This document shows positions 36,271 through 44,900 of a stretch of DNA of 64,000 nt, piece after piece. Each line of letters opens with the position of its first letter. Positions within the stretch are counted from its first letter, which is position 1. The stretch is from Streptomyces viridochromogenes (GTDB lineage Bacteria > Actinomycetota > Actinomycetes > Streptomycetales > Streptomycetaceae), in the NCBI RefSeq assembly GCF_001270495.1, contig NZ_LGUR01000204.1, positions 1 to 64,000 of the forward strand, given 5' to 3'. The notes beneath the pieces were generated by a model, which saw only the letters and a list, made by a program, of their open reading frames with translations, searched no databases and had not been told where the DNA came from. Both the position numbers and the translations under genes were made by a program.

Positions 36271-36534
36271 ATGATCATGCCTCGTCCGACTGCCGCACAG
36301 CTCGCTTACGGCTCGTGCACCGTGATCTTCTCGACGCTCGCCATGCTGCTGCTGTCACAGACGAGTTCGGGTGCGGGGATCGCGGTCATCGCCGTCGCGG
36401 CGCTGCTGCTCGGGCTCCTGGTCGCCATGACGGTGCCCATGCCCAAGAAGCCCCGCGTGGTGGCGGTGCGCAAGCCCGCCCGCGCCCGCGCCGACCGGGA
36501 ACAGGCGGAGGAACCCGTACTGACCCAGTCCTGA
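36271..36534 (+). CDS. Small membrane protein
   Basis: 87 aa with two hydrophobic helices (LAYGSCTVIFSTLAMLLL and AGIAVIAVAALLLGLLVAMTV) and a short basic then acidic C-terminal tail. GAGGAC lies just upstream; an ATG two codons later is an alternative start. It is convergent with the RDD gene, ending 8 bp before that gene ends. Unknown function; common small-membrane-protein type in Streptomyces. Confidence 0.75.
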   Translation: MIMPRPTAAQLAYGSCTVIFSTLAMLLLSQTSSGAGIAVIAVAALLLGLLVAMTVPMPKKPRVVAVRKPARARADREQAEEPVLTQS

Positions 36535-36541
36535 CACAGGC

Positions 36542-37210
36542 TCAGCCGCCGGTGCTGACCACCACCGTCTTCGCCGACTTGTCGTGCAGGCCCTGTTTGT
36601 AGGGCTTGTCGAAGAAGCTCCAGCCGCCGGCGATCACGGTCCAGATACAGGCGCAGCAGAACGCGAACGGGATCCACAGCACCGCTGCCCGGATCAGCGA
36701 CGCCTGCACGGACGGTGTGGCGCCGTTTTCCAGGTTGGCGACCCGCATGTTGAGCAGCTTCTTGCCGAGCGTCTGCCCCGTCCTGGCGGTCATGACGGTG
36801 TCGTAGCCGATGAACAGCACGGCGGCGACCAGTGACTGCACGAAGGACTTGCTGTACTCCACCTCGTCGGTGTCCACGTCGTACTCGGTGACGCCGAATC
36901 CCCAGGTGAGCAGCCAGACGACGACGCCCACCAGGATCATGTCGATGATGCGGGCCAGCGTGCGCTTGCCGCTGTCGGCGAGCGGCGGCATCCCGGCGAG
37001 CGGGTCGGCGGGCTGACCGCCGCCGCCGTACGGGTCACCGCCGTAGGGGCCTCCATACGGGCCGCCGCCGTAGGAGGGCGGGGGTTGGCCGCCGTGCGGT
37101 GGCTGGTCACCGTACGGCGAACCCGAGCCCTCGGACGGAGGGGGCTGTTTCCTGAACGGGTCGTCTTCCGGGGGCTGCTGACCGGAGCCGGGAGGCGGTT
37201 CGCTGCTCAT
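36542..37210 (-). CDS. RDD-family membrane protein with Pro/Gly-rich N-terminus
   Basis: 222 aa from ATG 37210 (a GTG start at 37252 is possible). The N-terminal 75 residues are Pro/Gly/Tyr-rich (GGGPYGGPYGGDPYGGG). The RDD domain follows: LARIIDMILVGVVVWLL, GYDTVMTARTGQTLGKKLLNMRVA, then a Cys-rich helix (FAFCCACIWTVIAGGWSFFD) and HDKSAKTVVV. RDD proteins are small integral membrane proteins, some linked to ion transport. It is 90 bp downstream of a longer RDD paralogue with the same C-terminal pattern. Confidence 0.85.
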   Translation of the reverse strand: MSSEPPPGSGQQPPEDDPFRKQPPPSEGSGSPYGDQPPHGGQPPPSYGGGPYGGPYGGDPYGGGGQPADPLAGMPPLADSGKRTLARIIDMILVGVVVWLLTWGFGVTEYDVDTDEVEYSKSFVQSLVAAVLFIGYDTVMTARTGQTLGKKLLNMRVANLENGATPSVQASLIRAAVLWIPFAFCCACIWTVIAGGWSFFDKPYKQGLHDKSAKTVVVSTGG

Positions 37211-37300
37211 GGCCCGAGTCGACCGCGAACCGTCCGGCTCCGCATCCGGCACGGGGCCGTCCGGGGGTACGGATTCTTCCGGGCCGTTCGCCGTATGCGG

Positions 37301-38857
37301 TCAGCCCGCGACGAACGTACGCGCCGCCTTGTCGTGCCAGCACTGGTGCCAGGGCCGGTCGAACACGCACCACAGCACGCCGACGACGCCGACGACGAGC
37401 AGGCCGGGGATGCTGTAGACGAGCCAGCGCTTCAGGGCCGTGCCGAACTCCGGGGGCTCGTGCGCCTCGATGTCCCGCACCTCCAGGCCGAGCAGCTTCT
37501 TGCCCAGTGTGCGGCCCCACTTGGCGGTGGGCAGCACCTCGTAGGCGACGCCGAACAGGAGCAGGACGGCCAGGATGATGCCGAGATACGCCGAAGTGGT
37601 GCCGTCCAGCAGCCAGACGGTGACCGTCTCGCCGGAGAGCTTGGCGGCGTCGATCTTCTCGTTGACGTGGTCGATCGCCTTGGTGCCGAGCGGTACGGCG
37701 GCCACCGCGGTGACGGCGCCCAGCACGACGGTGTCCAGCAGCCGCGCGGCCAGCCGCTTGCCGAGGCCGGCGGGACGGGCGGCGGCCTGACGCATGGCGG
37801 CCGCCTGGAACGGGTCCATGGTCGGGGGCTTCCACGGGGCGACCGGCTGGTCGTCGTCGGGGCCCGCGAGCCGGTGGACCTGCTGCGCCCAGGAGGACTG
37901 GCCGCCGCCGGCGCCCGCCGCCATGGGCGCGCCGGAGCCGGCTGCCGCGGGCTGCGGGCCGCCCGACTGCTGGGGGATGCTCGGGGCGGCCTGCTGGGCC
38001 TGCTGCGGGCCGGAGAGGGCCGATGGGGCGGCGCCGGACGCCTGGGCGGCGGCTGCGGCCCCCGCGGCCGTCTGAGCCTGTCCCTGGGCCACGGCGGCCC
38101 GTTCGGCGGCGGCCTTCCCGGCGCCGAAGCCGGGGCCCTGCGGGGCGCCGGCCGCCGAGGGGCGGTCGGCGTCCGAACGTGCGGCGCCCGGGCCGGCGGA
38201 CGCGCCGGTGCTCCCGCCCTGCGCCCCGGCCGCCTGGCCCTGCTGCCCCGTGCGCGGGGACACCGCGCGGATGGCCATGGTGCCGTCGGCGGGGGCGGGG
38301 ATGCCGGGAGTGGCCTGCCCCGAGGCACCGGAGGACTGCGCTCCCCCGGCTCCGCCCGCCACGGGCCGGCGGATCATGAACGTGTCCCCGGACGCGACGC
38401 CCCCGGAGCCGGAGTCCGGCTCGGCGGGCGGAACGTGGGCCGAGCCGTCGGTACGGGCGGCGTGCCCGTCCGGCTGGGCCGCCGCGCGCGGGTCCCTCGG
38501 GTCGGGGTCCTGCTGGGCACCCCAGGAGACACGGTGGTCCTGCTCGCCGCCGAAGCCGGCCTGGTGGGCGGGGTCGGCACCCCAGGCGGACGCCGGCTCC
38601 GGGCGGCTGCCGTGCTGGGCCTGGCCGGCCGCGGGCTCCTGGGCCGGCTCCTCGTCGAAGAAGTGCGGGCCGGTCTCCTCGACCGAGGCGGCGCCCGGCG
38701 GCGGGGCGAGCGGTTCGCCGTCCGTCGGTGCCGGACGGCTGGTGCCCGGCACCCAGGAGGCACCGTTCCAGTACCGGACATATCCAGGAATGGACGGGTC
38801 CGGGTAATACCCTTCGCGGGGCCTGTCGTCACCTGGGGCCGGGGTTGGGGCGCTCAT
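37301..38857 (-). CDS. DUF2510-RDD fusion membrane protein
   Basis: 518 aa. Residues about 15-40 are a DUF2510 motif (EGYYPDPSIPGYVRYWNGASW). About 300 residues of Ala/Gly/Pro/Gln-rich low-complexity sequence follow. The C-terminal 150 residues are an RDD domain (LGKRLAARLLDTVVLGAVTAV, AKWGRTLGKKLLGLEVRDIE, FDRPWHQCWHDKAARTFVAG). The tandem pair with the next RDD gene implies duplication. Function unknown; the long disordered arm may bind partners in the cytoplasm. Confidence 0.87.
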   Translation of the reverse strand: MSAPTPAPGDDRPREGYYPDPSIPGYVRYWNGASWVPGTSRPAPTDGEPLAPPPGAASVEETGPHFFDEEPAQEPAAGQAQHGSRPEPASAWGADPAHQAGFGGEQDHRVSWGAQQDPDPRDPRAAAQPDGHAARTDGSAHVPPAEPDSGSGGVASGDTFMIRRPVAGGAGGAQSSGASGQATPGIPAPADGTMAIRAVSPRTGQQGQAAGAQGGSTGASAGPGAARSDADRPSAAGAPQGPGFGAGKAAAERAAVAQGQAQTAAGAAAAAQASGAAPSALSGPQQAQQAAPSIPQQSGGPQPAAAGSGAPMAAGAGGGQSSWAQQVHRLAGPDDDQPVAPWKPPTMDPFQAAAMRQAAARPAGLGKRLAARLLDTVVLGAVTAVAAVPLGTKAIDHVNEKIDAAKLSGETVTVWLLDGTTSAYLGIILAVLLLFGVAYEVLPTAKWGRTLGKKLLGLEVRDIEAHEPPEFGTALKRWLVYSIPGLLVVGVVGVLWCVFDRPWHQCWHDKAARTFVAG

Positions 38858-39259
38858 GTCCGTCGTCCGGTATCTGCTCGTGGGTCAAATAGGGGCCTCC
38901 ACATCTATCAGACCGGCGCAACAAGCACCGCCAGTCCCGTAGGACCCACTCCTTTCCGGGCAACCTCGTACACGTACTTCACACGAGCCGAACCTTCCCG
39001 GAACCCAGCCACGAGCCACATCAGGACCCGCACGCGGAACCAGCCCGCAACACCGACCCCACGCCACCCATACGGGCACCGGCTACCCGCCCCCCGGCTG
39101 GGGGTCCGGGGGTCGGAACCCCCCCCCGGAGCGGCCCGGGAGGCGGTCCCGGAAAAAAGTTCCGTGAACCCGCGTAATGATCCGCGCCCCTGTTCCCTCT
39201 CCACTCGTACGGGCCCGCCCACAGGGCCCGCGGGAGCCACGCGAGAGGACACACACGCC
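38858..39259. other. 402-bp divergent intergenic region upstream of ssgG
   Basis: Must hold the promoters of the DUF2510-RDD gene and of ssgG. Visible structure is a GGGGGT-CGGA-ACCCCC hairpin at 39108-39123 continuing into a nine-base C run. Near 39155 is an AAAAAAG stretch flanked by GGAACTT-type inverted sequence (CCGGAAAAAAGTTCCG). No open frame with coding character was seen. Confidence 0.55.
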
Positions 39260-39673
39260 ATGCATCACACCGTCGTAGAGCGCGAGCTGGAGCTTCGGCT
39301 CATCCTGGGGCCCGAGCGGAGCATCCCGGTCGCGGCCCTGCTGAGCTATCACAGCGACGACCCGTACGCCGTGCACATCGCCTTCCACGTCAACTCCGAC
39401 CACCCGGTGCACTGGACCTTCTCCCGCGATCTGCTCGTCGAGGGGGTGTTCCGGCCGTGCGGGCACGGGGACGTGCGGGTGTGGCCGACGAAGGCCGACG
39501 GGCGGAGCCTCGTGCTCATGGGGCTGAGCTCGCCCGACGGGGACGCCCTGCTGGAGGCCCCGGCGGCGCAGGTGTCGGCCTGGCTGGAGCGGACGTTGCG
39601 GCTGGTGCCGCCGGGGACGGAGGGCGAGCAGCTGGGGATCGACGACGCGCTTGACCAACTGCTCGCCCAGTGA
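39260..39673 (+). CDS. ssgG: SsgA-like protein, probable SsgG
   Basis: 137 aa SALP. Motifs are SDDPYAVHIAFHVNSDHPVHWTF, RDLLVEGVFRPCGHGDVRVWP and LSSPDGDALLEAPAAQVSAWLE, stronger matches to the SsgB/SsgG core than the SALP at 1415. SALPs act in septum placement and wall remodelling during sporulation. Identification as SsgG rests on recalled synteny (GlcD-type oxidase next door, hpd nearby), not on alignment. GAGAGGAC about ten bases upstream supports ATG 39260. It is convergent with the FAD oxidase. Confidence 0.83.
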   Translation: MHHTVVERELELRLILGPERSIPVAALLSYHSDDPYAVHIAFHVNSDHPVHWTFSRDLLVEGVFRPCGHGDVRVWPTKADGRSLVLMGLSSPDGDALLEAPAAQVSAWLERTLRLVPPGTEGEQLGIDDALDQLLAQ

Positions 39674-39683
39674 GCCGTGCCGG

Positions 39684-41084
39684 TCAGAACAGCTTGCCCG
39701 GGTTCAGGAGGCCGAGCGGGTCGAAGACCTGTTTGATCCCGCGCTGCATCTCGACCCCGACCGGGCCGATCTCGCGCGCCAGCCACTCCTTCTTCAGGAC
39801 GCCCACGCCGTGCTCGCCGGTGATCGTGCCGCCGAGTTCCAGGCCGAGGGCCATGATCTCGTCGAAGGACTCGCGGGCGCGCCGGGACTCGTCCTGGTCG
39901 GTCGCGTCGAAGCAGACGGTGGGGTGCGTGTTGCCGTCGCCGGCGTGGGCGACGACGCCGATGGTGAGCTGGTGTTTCTCGGCGATGCGCGCCACGCCCT
40001 CGATCAGGTCGGCGAGCCTCGACCGCGGCACGCAGACGTCGTCGATCATCGTCACGCCACGCACCGCTTCGAGCGCGGTGAGGGACAACCGGCGGGCCTG
40101 GAGGAGGAGTTCGGACTCGGCCGCGTCGTCCGCCGGAACCACCTGGGTGGCGCCGGCAGCCTCGCACAGCGCGCCGACGGCGGCGAGGTCGGCGGTCGGG
40201 TCCGGGGTGTCGAAGGCGGCCAGCAGGAGGGCCTCGGTCGTCTCCGGCAGCCCCATGTTCGCGATGCCGTTGACCGCCTTGACCGTCGTACGGTCCATCA
40301 GTTCCAGCAACGACGGGACGTGCCCGCCCTCCATGATCCGGCACACCGCGTCGCACGCGGCGGCCGCGGACGCGAACTCGGCGGCGAGCACCAGCTGCTG
40401 CGGCGGCTGCGGCTTCAGCGCCAGGACGGCCCGTACGACGATGCCGAGCGAGCCCTCGGAGCCGACGAAGAGGCGGGTCAGGTCGTATCCCGCGACGCCC
40501 TTGGCGGTGCGGCGGCCCGTCGTCATCAGGCGCCCGTCGGCGAGGACGACGTCCAGGCCGAGGACGTACTCCGCCGTCACCCCGTACTTCACGCAGCACA
40601 GGCCGCCGGAGGCGGTGCCGATGTTGCCGCCGATCGTGCACATCTCCCAGCTGGAGGGGTCCGGCGGGTAGTACAGGCCGAGTTCGCCCACCGCGCGGGA
40701 GAGGGCGGCGTTGATGACGCCGGGCTCGACGACGGCGATGCGGTCGACGGGATTGATCTCCAGGATGCGGTCCATCTTGGTCAGGGACAGCACGATGCAG
40801 CCGTCGGAGGCGTTGGCCCCGCCCGACAGGCCCGTGCGGGCGCCCTGCGGGACGACCGGGACGCGCAGCTCGGTGGCGGTGCGCATGACGTGCTGGACCT
40901 CTTCGACCGTGCGCGGCAGCACGACCACGGCGGGGGCGCCGGCCGGGCAGAAGCTGGCCATGTCGTTGGCGTAGGACGCCGTGATGTCGGGGTCGGTCAG
41001 GACGGCCTCGGCGGGCAGACCCGCGAGCAGCCGCTCGGTGAGGTCACCCCGGGCCTGGGCGGGTGCGGCTTCGATACGGCTCAT
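39684..41084 (-). CDS. FAD-linked oxidase (GlcD / glycolate-lactate dehydrogenase family)
   Basis: 466 aa VAO-fold enzyme. The PP-loop FAD motif is PVVPQGARTGLSGGANASDG, then MCTIGGNIGTASGGLCCVKYGVT and FVGSEGSLGIVVRAVLALKP. The C-terminal substrate domain carries GVVAHAGDGNTHPTVCFD and GTITGEHGVGVLKK, with metal/substrate His residues of the GlcD group. It oxidises a 2-hydroxy acid; which one cannot be said. The start is ATG 41084 with no obvious ribosome-binding site (GTG 41090 in frame). No GlcE/GlcF partner lies nearby. Confidence 0.9.
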   Translation of the reverse strand: MSRIEAAPAQARGDLTERLLAGLPAEAVLTDPDITASYANDMASFCPAGAPAVVVLPRTVEEVQHVMRTATELRVPVVPQGARTGLSGGANASDGCIVLSLTKMDRILEINPVDRIAVVEPGVINAALSRAVGELGLYYPPDPSSWEMCTIGGNIGTASGGLCCVKYGVTAEYVLGLDVVLADGRLMTTGRRTAKGVAGYDLTRLFVGSEGSLGIVVRAVLALKPQPPQQLVLAAEFASAAAACDAVCRIMEGGHVPSLLELMDRTTVKAVNGIANMGLPETTEALLLAAFDTPDPTADLAAVGALCEAAGATQVVPADDAAESELLLQARRLSLTALEAVRGVTMIDDVCVPRSRLADLIEGVARIAEKHQLTIGVVAHAGDGNTHPTVCFDATDQDESRRARESFDEIMALGLELGGTITGEHGVGVLKKEWLAREIGPVGVEMQRGIKQVFDPLGLLNPGKLF

Positions 41085-41184
41085 GATCACAGCGTGACAC
41101 CCGGGGCCATCGGTGTGAACCCCACGTACGGCAGCCGGGTTCGGGCGGGTGTGGTCGTCGTATTGACGCCACGTTTCACGCACA

Positions 41185-42750
41185 GTGAGCGCCATGGAGA
41201 ACAGCGCCATGCGCAACAGCGTCACGGAGAGCAGCGCCGCCGGGAGCAGCGCCGCCGGGAGCACCGCCACGGAGAGCCTTGCCGCCGAGAACACCGCCAC
41301 GCAGAGCCCTGCCACGGACGGCGGCACCTCGAAGGACGGGCAGGGCACGCCGGAGCGCCCGCGCAACCGGCGGCGGGTGCTGATCGCCTCGGTGGCGGGG
41401 TGCGTCGTGCTGGGCGGGGTGCTGACGCTGTTGCCGTGGGGGCCGGGCGGGACGGGTTCCCCGGCGCCGGCACCGGGGGCGCAGGCGCTGGCCGCGGTCA
41501 CGACCGGGGTGGCGGCGGCGCTGCCCGATCTGGCGGTGCTGATCGACGAGCGCGAGGCTCACCTGCGGACGCATCCCGAGGACGCCCAGTCGTGGGCGGT
41601 GCTGGGGGCGGCGTATGTGGAGCAGGGGCGGCGGACCGCCGAGCCGGCGTACTACCCGAAGGCCGAGAAGGCGCTGCGTACGTCGCTGAGGGTGCGGGAG
41701 CGGAACGCCGAGGCGCTGGACGGCATGGCGGCGCTGGCGAACGCGCGGCGGGACTTCGGCGCGGCGCGGACGTGGAGCGAGGCGGCGCTGAAGGTGGACC
41801 GGAAGCGGTGGACGACGTATCCGCTGCTGATCGACGCGCAGACGGGGATGGGTGACTACAAGGCCGCCAAGCGGACGCTGGACCGGCTGCTGAAGCTGCG
41901 CTCGGGGCCGGCCGTACAGGCGCGGGCGGCGGCACTCTACCGGGACCGGGGCTGGCGGGAGGACGCGGCGGCGGCGCTGTCCGACGCGGCGGCGGGCGCC
42001 GAGGCCCCGGCCGAGCGGGCGGCGTATCTCGAACGGACCGGGCAACTCGCCTGGGAGCGCGGCGACCTGGAGGTGGCCCTGCGGAACTTCCAGGAGGCCG
42101 TGCGCCTCGACCCCGACCAGCGGGCCGCGCTCGCCGGGCAGGGGCGGACGCTGGCGGCGCTGGGCCGCACCACGGAGGCGCTGAACGCCTACCGGGCGGC
42201 CCTCGCCAAGCAGCCGCTCCCCGAATACGCGCTGGAACTGGGCGAGTTGTACGAGTCGCTGGGGCTGGGGCAGGCGGCGCGCGTCCAGTACGACCTGCTG
42301 CGCGAGCGGGCGGCGCGGGCCGCGGCCGGCGGGGTGGACGAGGAGCTGGTGCTGGGTCTCTTCGAGGCGGACCACGGTGACGCCGAGTTGGCCGTACGGC
42401 GGCTCAGGACGGAGTGGCGCCGGCAGCCGTCGATCGCGGTGGCCGACGCGCTGGGGTGGGCGCTGCACCGGGCCGGGGAGGACAAGGAGGCGCTGAAGTT
42501 CGCCCGCCGGGCGACCGACAAGCACAAGGGGGGTGGGGTGCGCAGCGCGCTGTACGCCTATCACCGGGGGATGATCGAGCGGGAGCTGGGGATGGCGGGG
42601 CCCGCGCGGCGGCACCTGGAGGAGGCGCTGCGGATCAATCCGTACTTCTCGCCGACCAGGGTGCCGCTGGCCGAGGCGGCCCTGGAGGAGCTCGGGGAAC
42701 CGTCGGTGGAGGACGTACCGGACATGGACGCGAAGCCGCGGCGGAAGTGA
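41185..42750 (+). CDS. TPR-repeat protein with single membrane helix
   Basis: 521 aa. The first 55 residues are Ser/Ala/Thr/Glu-rich, made of short repeats (SSAAGSSAAGSTATES). One membrane helix (RRVLIASVAGCVVLGGVLTLLPW) follows. From about residue 110 there are many TPR helices ([45 protein letters not shown]). A type II topology with extracellular TPRs is likely, and a scaffold role is typical. The gene start is uncertain: GTG 41185, or ATG 41194 nearby, neither with a good site. Confidence 0.85.
   Translation: MSAMENSAMRNSVTESSAAGSSAAGSTATESLAAENTATQSPATDGGTSKDGQGTPERPRNRRRVLIASVAGCVVLGGVLTLLPWGPGGTGSPAPAPGAQALAAVTTGVAAALPDLAVLIDEREAHLRTHPEDAQSWAVLGAAYVEQGRRTAEPAYYPKAEKALRTSLRVRERNAEALDGMAALANARRDFGAARTWSEAALKVDRKRWTTYPLLIDAQTGMGDYKAAKRTLDRLLKLRSGPAVQARAAALYRDRGWREDAAAALSDAAAGAEAPAERAAYLERTGQLAWERGDLEVALRNFQEAVRLDPDQRAALAGQGRTLAALGRTTEALNAYRAALAKQPLPEYALELGELYESLGLGQAARVQYDLLRERAARAAAGGVDEELVLGLFEADHGDAELAVRRLRTEWRRQPSIAVADALGWALHRAGEDKEALKFARRATDKHKGGGVRSALYAYHRGMIERELGMAGPARRHLEEALRINPYFSPTRVPLAEAALEELGEPSVEDVPDMDAKPRRK
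41194..41331 (+). repeat. Short coding repeats at the TPR protein N-terminus
   Basis: GAGAGCAGCGCCGCCGG-type units recur with drift (AGCAGCGCCGCCGGG appears twice in tandem near 41232-41262), coding the SSAAG/STATES low-complexity arm. Confidence 0.7.
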
Positions 42751-42802
42751 GCCCTGCGCCACGGCCCCGAGGGGAGCCCCGCGACTTCGCCCCGGCGGGG
42801 CC

Positions 42803-43384
42803 CTACACCACTGCCGTGCCGATCAGCGCGTTGCGCGTCACCAGCCCGGCCAGCTCCTCCTCGCTCATCCCCGCCGTGCCCTCCGGGCGGCGCGGCAGCA
42901 CCATGTAGCGGGACTCGGCGCTGGAGTCCCAGACCGTGACCTGGGTGCCGGGCGGCAACTCCACCCCGAACTCGGCGAGGACCGCGCGGGGTTCGCGGAC
43001 CACGCGGGAGCGGTACGCCTCGGACTTGTACCAGCTGGGCGACGGGCCGAGGAGGCGCAGCGGGTAGCAGGAGCAGAGGGTGCAGACGATGACGTTGTGG
43101 GTGGTGGCGGTGTTCTCCACGACCCGCAGGCGCTGGTACGAGCCGTCCATGTAGCCGAGTTCCCGGACGGCCGCCGTTCCGTCCCGCAGCAGACGGGACT
43201 TGAACGCCTCGTCGGTCCACGCCCGCGCGACGACGCGCGCCCCGTTCGCGGGCGAGGACTCCGCCAGGAACGCGTCGATCACCTCGTCCACCTTCTCGCC
43301 GGTGACCAGGCCCTTCTCCTCCAGCAGGGTCTCCAGCCGCCGTACGCGCCGGGCGATCGTCGCGTCGGTGTGGTCACCGCTCAT
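42803..43384 (-). CDS. Nitrile hydratase-type alpha subunit (cobalt-type metal site)
   Basis: 193 aa. The metal-claw motif is V-CTLCSC-Y, with Cys101, Cys104, Ser105 and Cys106; Thr in the second position points to the cobalt type. N-terminal RRVRRLETLLEEKGLVT and C-terminal EPRAVLAEFGVELPPGTQVTVWDSSAESRYMVLP are standard for the alpha subunit. It hydrates nitriles to amides, or thiocyanate in the SCNase branch. It is last of three overlapping genes; its ATG overlaps the stop of the beta C-terminal gene. The beta subunit is split, as in thiocyanate hydrolase and ToyJKL. Confidence 0.92.
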   Translation of the reverse strand: MSGDHTDATIARRVRRLETLLEEKGLVTGEKVDEVIDAFLAESSPANGARVVARAWTDEAFKSRLLRDGTAAVRELGYMDGSYQRLRVVENTATTHNVIVCTLCSCYPLRLLGPSPSWYKSEAYRSRVVREPRAVLAEFGVELPPGTQVTVWDSSAESRYMVLPRRPEGTAGMSEEELAGLVTRNALIGTAVV

Positions 43385-43730
43385 CGGCCGTCCCTCCCAA
43401 GTCGTCTGCCAGGTCGTCTTCCAGGTCTTCTGCCAGGTCGTCTTCCGAATCCTCCGCCAGGTCCTCTTCCAAGTAGCTCTCCCACAGGTCCAGTACGACG
43501 TGATGGTCGCCCTCGCCCCACAGGTCCCGCGCCTCGAAGCGGACCGCGTAGATCTGCTCGACGGGCGCGTCGCCGGATCCCCGCGCGCTGATGTCGGGCA
43601 GTTCGTCCGGGCCCTCCGGCTCGACGACCACGCCGCGCTTGCCGCGCGCGTACCGCGGCAGGCGGGTGTGGTGCGGCGGGTCGTGGTGGAAGGTGCGGAC
43701 GCGGGTGCCGGGCGGGAAGCGGTCAGTCAT
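43374..43730 (-). CDS. Nitrile hydratase beta subunit, C-terminal half as a separate gene
   Basis: 118 aa. It corresponds to the SH3-like C-terminal domain of nitrile hydratase beta: FPPGTRVRTFHHDPPHHTRLPRYARGKRG and EQIYAVRFEARDLWGEGDHHVVLDLWESYLE. A long acidic tail (EEDLAEDSEDDLAEDLEDD) is added and is not usual. ATG 43730 overlaps the stop of the N-terminal-half gene; GTG 43739 is an alternative. Expected to assemble with the N-terminal half and the alpha subunit. Confidence 0.88.
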   Translation of the reverse strand: MTDRFPPGTRVRTFHHDPPHHTRLPRYARGKRGVVVEPEGPDELPDISARGSGDAPVEQIYAVRFEARDLWGEGDHHVVLDLWESYLEEDLAEDSEDDLAEDLEDDLADDLGGTADER

Positions 43731-44004
43731 CCAGCTCACCCGGTTCGATCACGCCCTTGCGCTCCAGCAGCACGCGGATCGCGGTGAACCAGCGCTCGTA
43801 GTACGACGCCGCCAGGTACTCCGCGGGCGGCATCGACTCGATCGCGTCCCGGAACTCGTTCGTGTTGAAGACGCCTTGCCCGCGCAGCGTGTTGAAGAGG
43901 CCGACGACCCGCGCCTCCCAGTCCGCGTGGAACGGCTCGGTGTCGTCGCTCGTGTCGATGGCACCGAACCCCTGCGTACCGCCGACGTCGTTGATCCTGG
44001 CCAT
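43723..44004 (-). CDS. Nitrile hydratase beta subunit, N-terminal half as a separate gene
   Basis: 93 aa. It matches the first domain of nitrile hydratase beta: INDVGGTQGFGAI, WEARVVGLFNTLRGQGVFN, EFRDAIESMPPAEYLAASYYERW and VLLERKGVIEPGEL. It ends where the fused protein would enter the linker. First gene of the three-gene unit, 20 bp after the beta-propeller gene on the same strand. No nitrile-hydratase activator gene was recognised nearby. Confidence 0.88.
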   Translation of the reverse strand: MARINDVGGTQGFGAIDTSDDTEPFHADWEARVVGLFNTLRGQGVFNTNEFRDAIESMPPAEYLAASYYERWFTAIRVLLERKGVIEPGELDD

Positions 44005-44024
44005 GGGGTCAGCGTACGGCCGCC

Positions 44025-44885
44025 TCAGGCCGTCTGCGGCTTGTAGTAGATCGAGAACCTGCGTGCCCCCTCCTGCCCGGACGCGAGCCCCAGACAGAGC
44101 CGGGGCTCGGAGCCGTGGCGGACGGCGAGGCCCTCCGGTTCGCGGTGGTCGAGGGAGTGGCCGGCCTCGGTGCGCTGCCGGTCGAGCAGCCGGCCGGTGC
44201 GGATGTCGAGGCAGGAGACGTGGACGTTGCCGCGCTTGGCGGGCGGGTTGGTCCTGGCGTCGTAGGCGGTCCCGGCCAGCTGGTAGAGGTGGTCGCCGTG
44301 CAGGGCGTACCCCTGGAACGGGACCTTGGGGTCGGGATGGGCGCCGGTCTGCGGGAAGTCGGCGACCGGCTCGGAGTAGTCGCGGGCGACGAACGCGTCG
44401 AGGTCCCAGATCCGGTAGCGGGGCTTGTCGTCGACGCGGTGGCGGATGGCGATGCGCCGTGAGACCGGGCAGACGGACGGCTGGTTGTGGGTGGAGCCCG
44501 GGATCGGGTGGCGGACCTTGACGTCCTCGCGCGTGCGGACGGCGCCGTCGACGAAGCGGAAGCGGGTGACGCCCCTGCCGTAGCCGCCCTTGGCGTCGGC
44601 CTCGGTCCAGATCCACACGGTGCCGTCGGACGTGTGCTGCACGCCCATGCTGACGCCGTGCCCGAAGCCGCGCAGGTACATGTGGCCCAGGCGCTTGCCC
44701 CGGAGGTCGAGCCGGTTGAGGCAGAGGTCGCCGGCCGTGGAGCCGCCCCGGGTGAGCTGAAGGACGTAGAGATGCTCGTTCGCCTCGTCGAAGGCGAACG
44801 ACTGAAGGATCGTCGGATCCTTGAGCGTGTCCTTCTTCCACAGCCAGCGCTCGGCCGGTATGGACAGGTCGAAGGGGTCCGCCAC
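44025..44885 (-). CDS. Beta-propeller protein (TarC-like type of Streptomyces annotations)
   Basis: 286 aa without a signal peptide. Repeated blade-like segments are seen: QSFAFDEANEHLYVLQLTRGG, DLCLNRLDLRGKRLGHMYLRG, MGVQHTSDGTVWIWTEADA, YRIWDLDAFVARDYS, VPFQGYALHGDHLYQLAG and REPEGLAVRHGSEPRLCLGLAS. Relatives are often labelled teichoic acid biosynthesis protein C, a name I would not trust functionally. GTG 44885 follows GGAGAG. Tight spacing with the nitrile hydratase genes suggests cotranscription. Confidence 0.75.
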   Translation of the reverse strand: MADPFDLSIPAERWLWKKDTLKDPTILQSFAFDEANEHLYVLQLTRGGSTAGDLCLNRLDLRGKRLGHMYLRGFGHGVSMGVQHTSDGTVWIWTEADAKGGYGRGVTRFRFVDGAVRTREDVKVRHPIPGSTHNQPSVCPVSRRIAIRHRVDDKPRYRIWDLDAFVARDYSEPVADFPQTGAHPDPKVPFQGYALHGDHLYQLAGTAYDARTNPPAKRGNVHVSCLDIRTGRLLDRQRTEAGHSLDHREPEGLAVRHGSEPRLCLGLASGQEGARRFSIYYKPQTA

Positions 44886-44900
44886 TCTTCTCTCCCCGAG

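Noticed and set aside
37085..39259. N-terminal extension of the ssgG frame by more than 700 codons
   Set aside because: The extension is antisense to two RDD genes. The SALP family is about 137 aa and a good ribosome-binding site precedes ATG 39260.
42751..42802. Terminator between the TPR gene and the nitrile hydratase alpha gene
   Set aside because: Several short GGGG/CCCC pairings are possible but none is clearly better than background.
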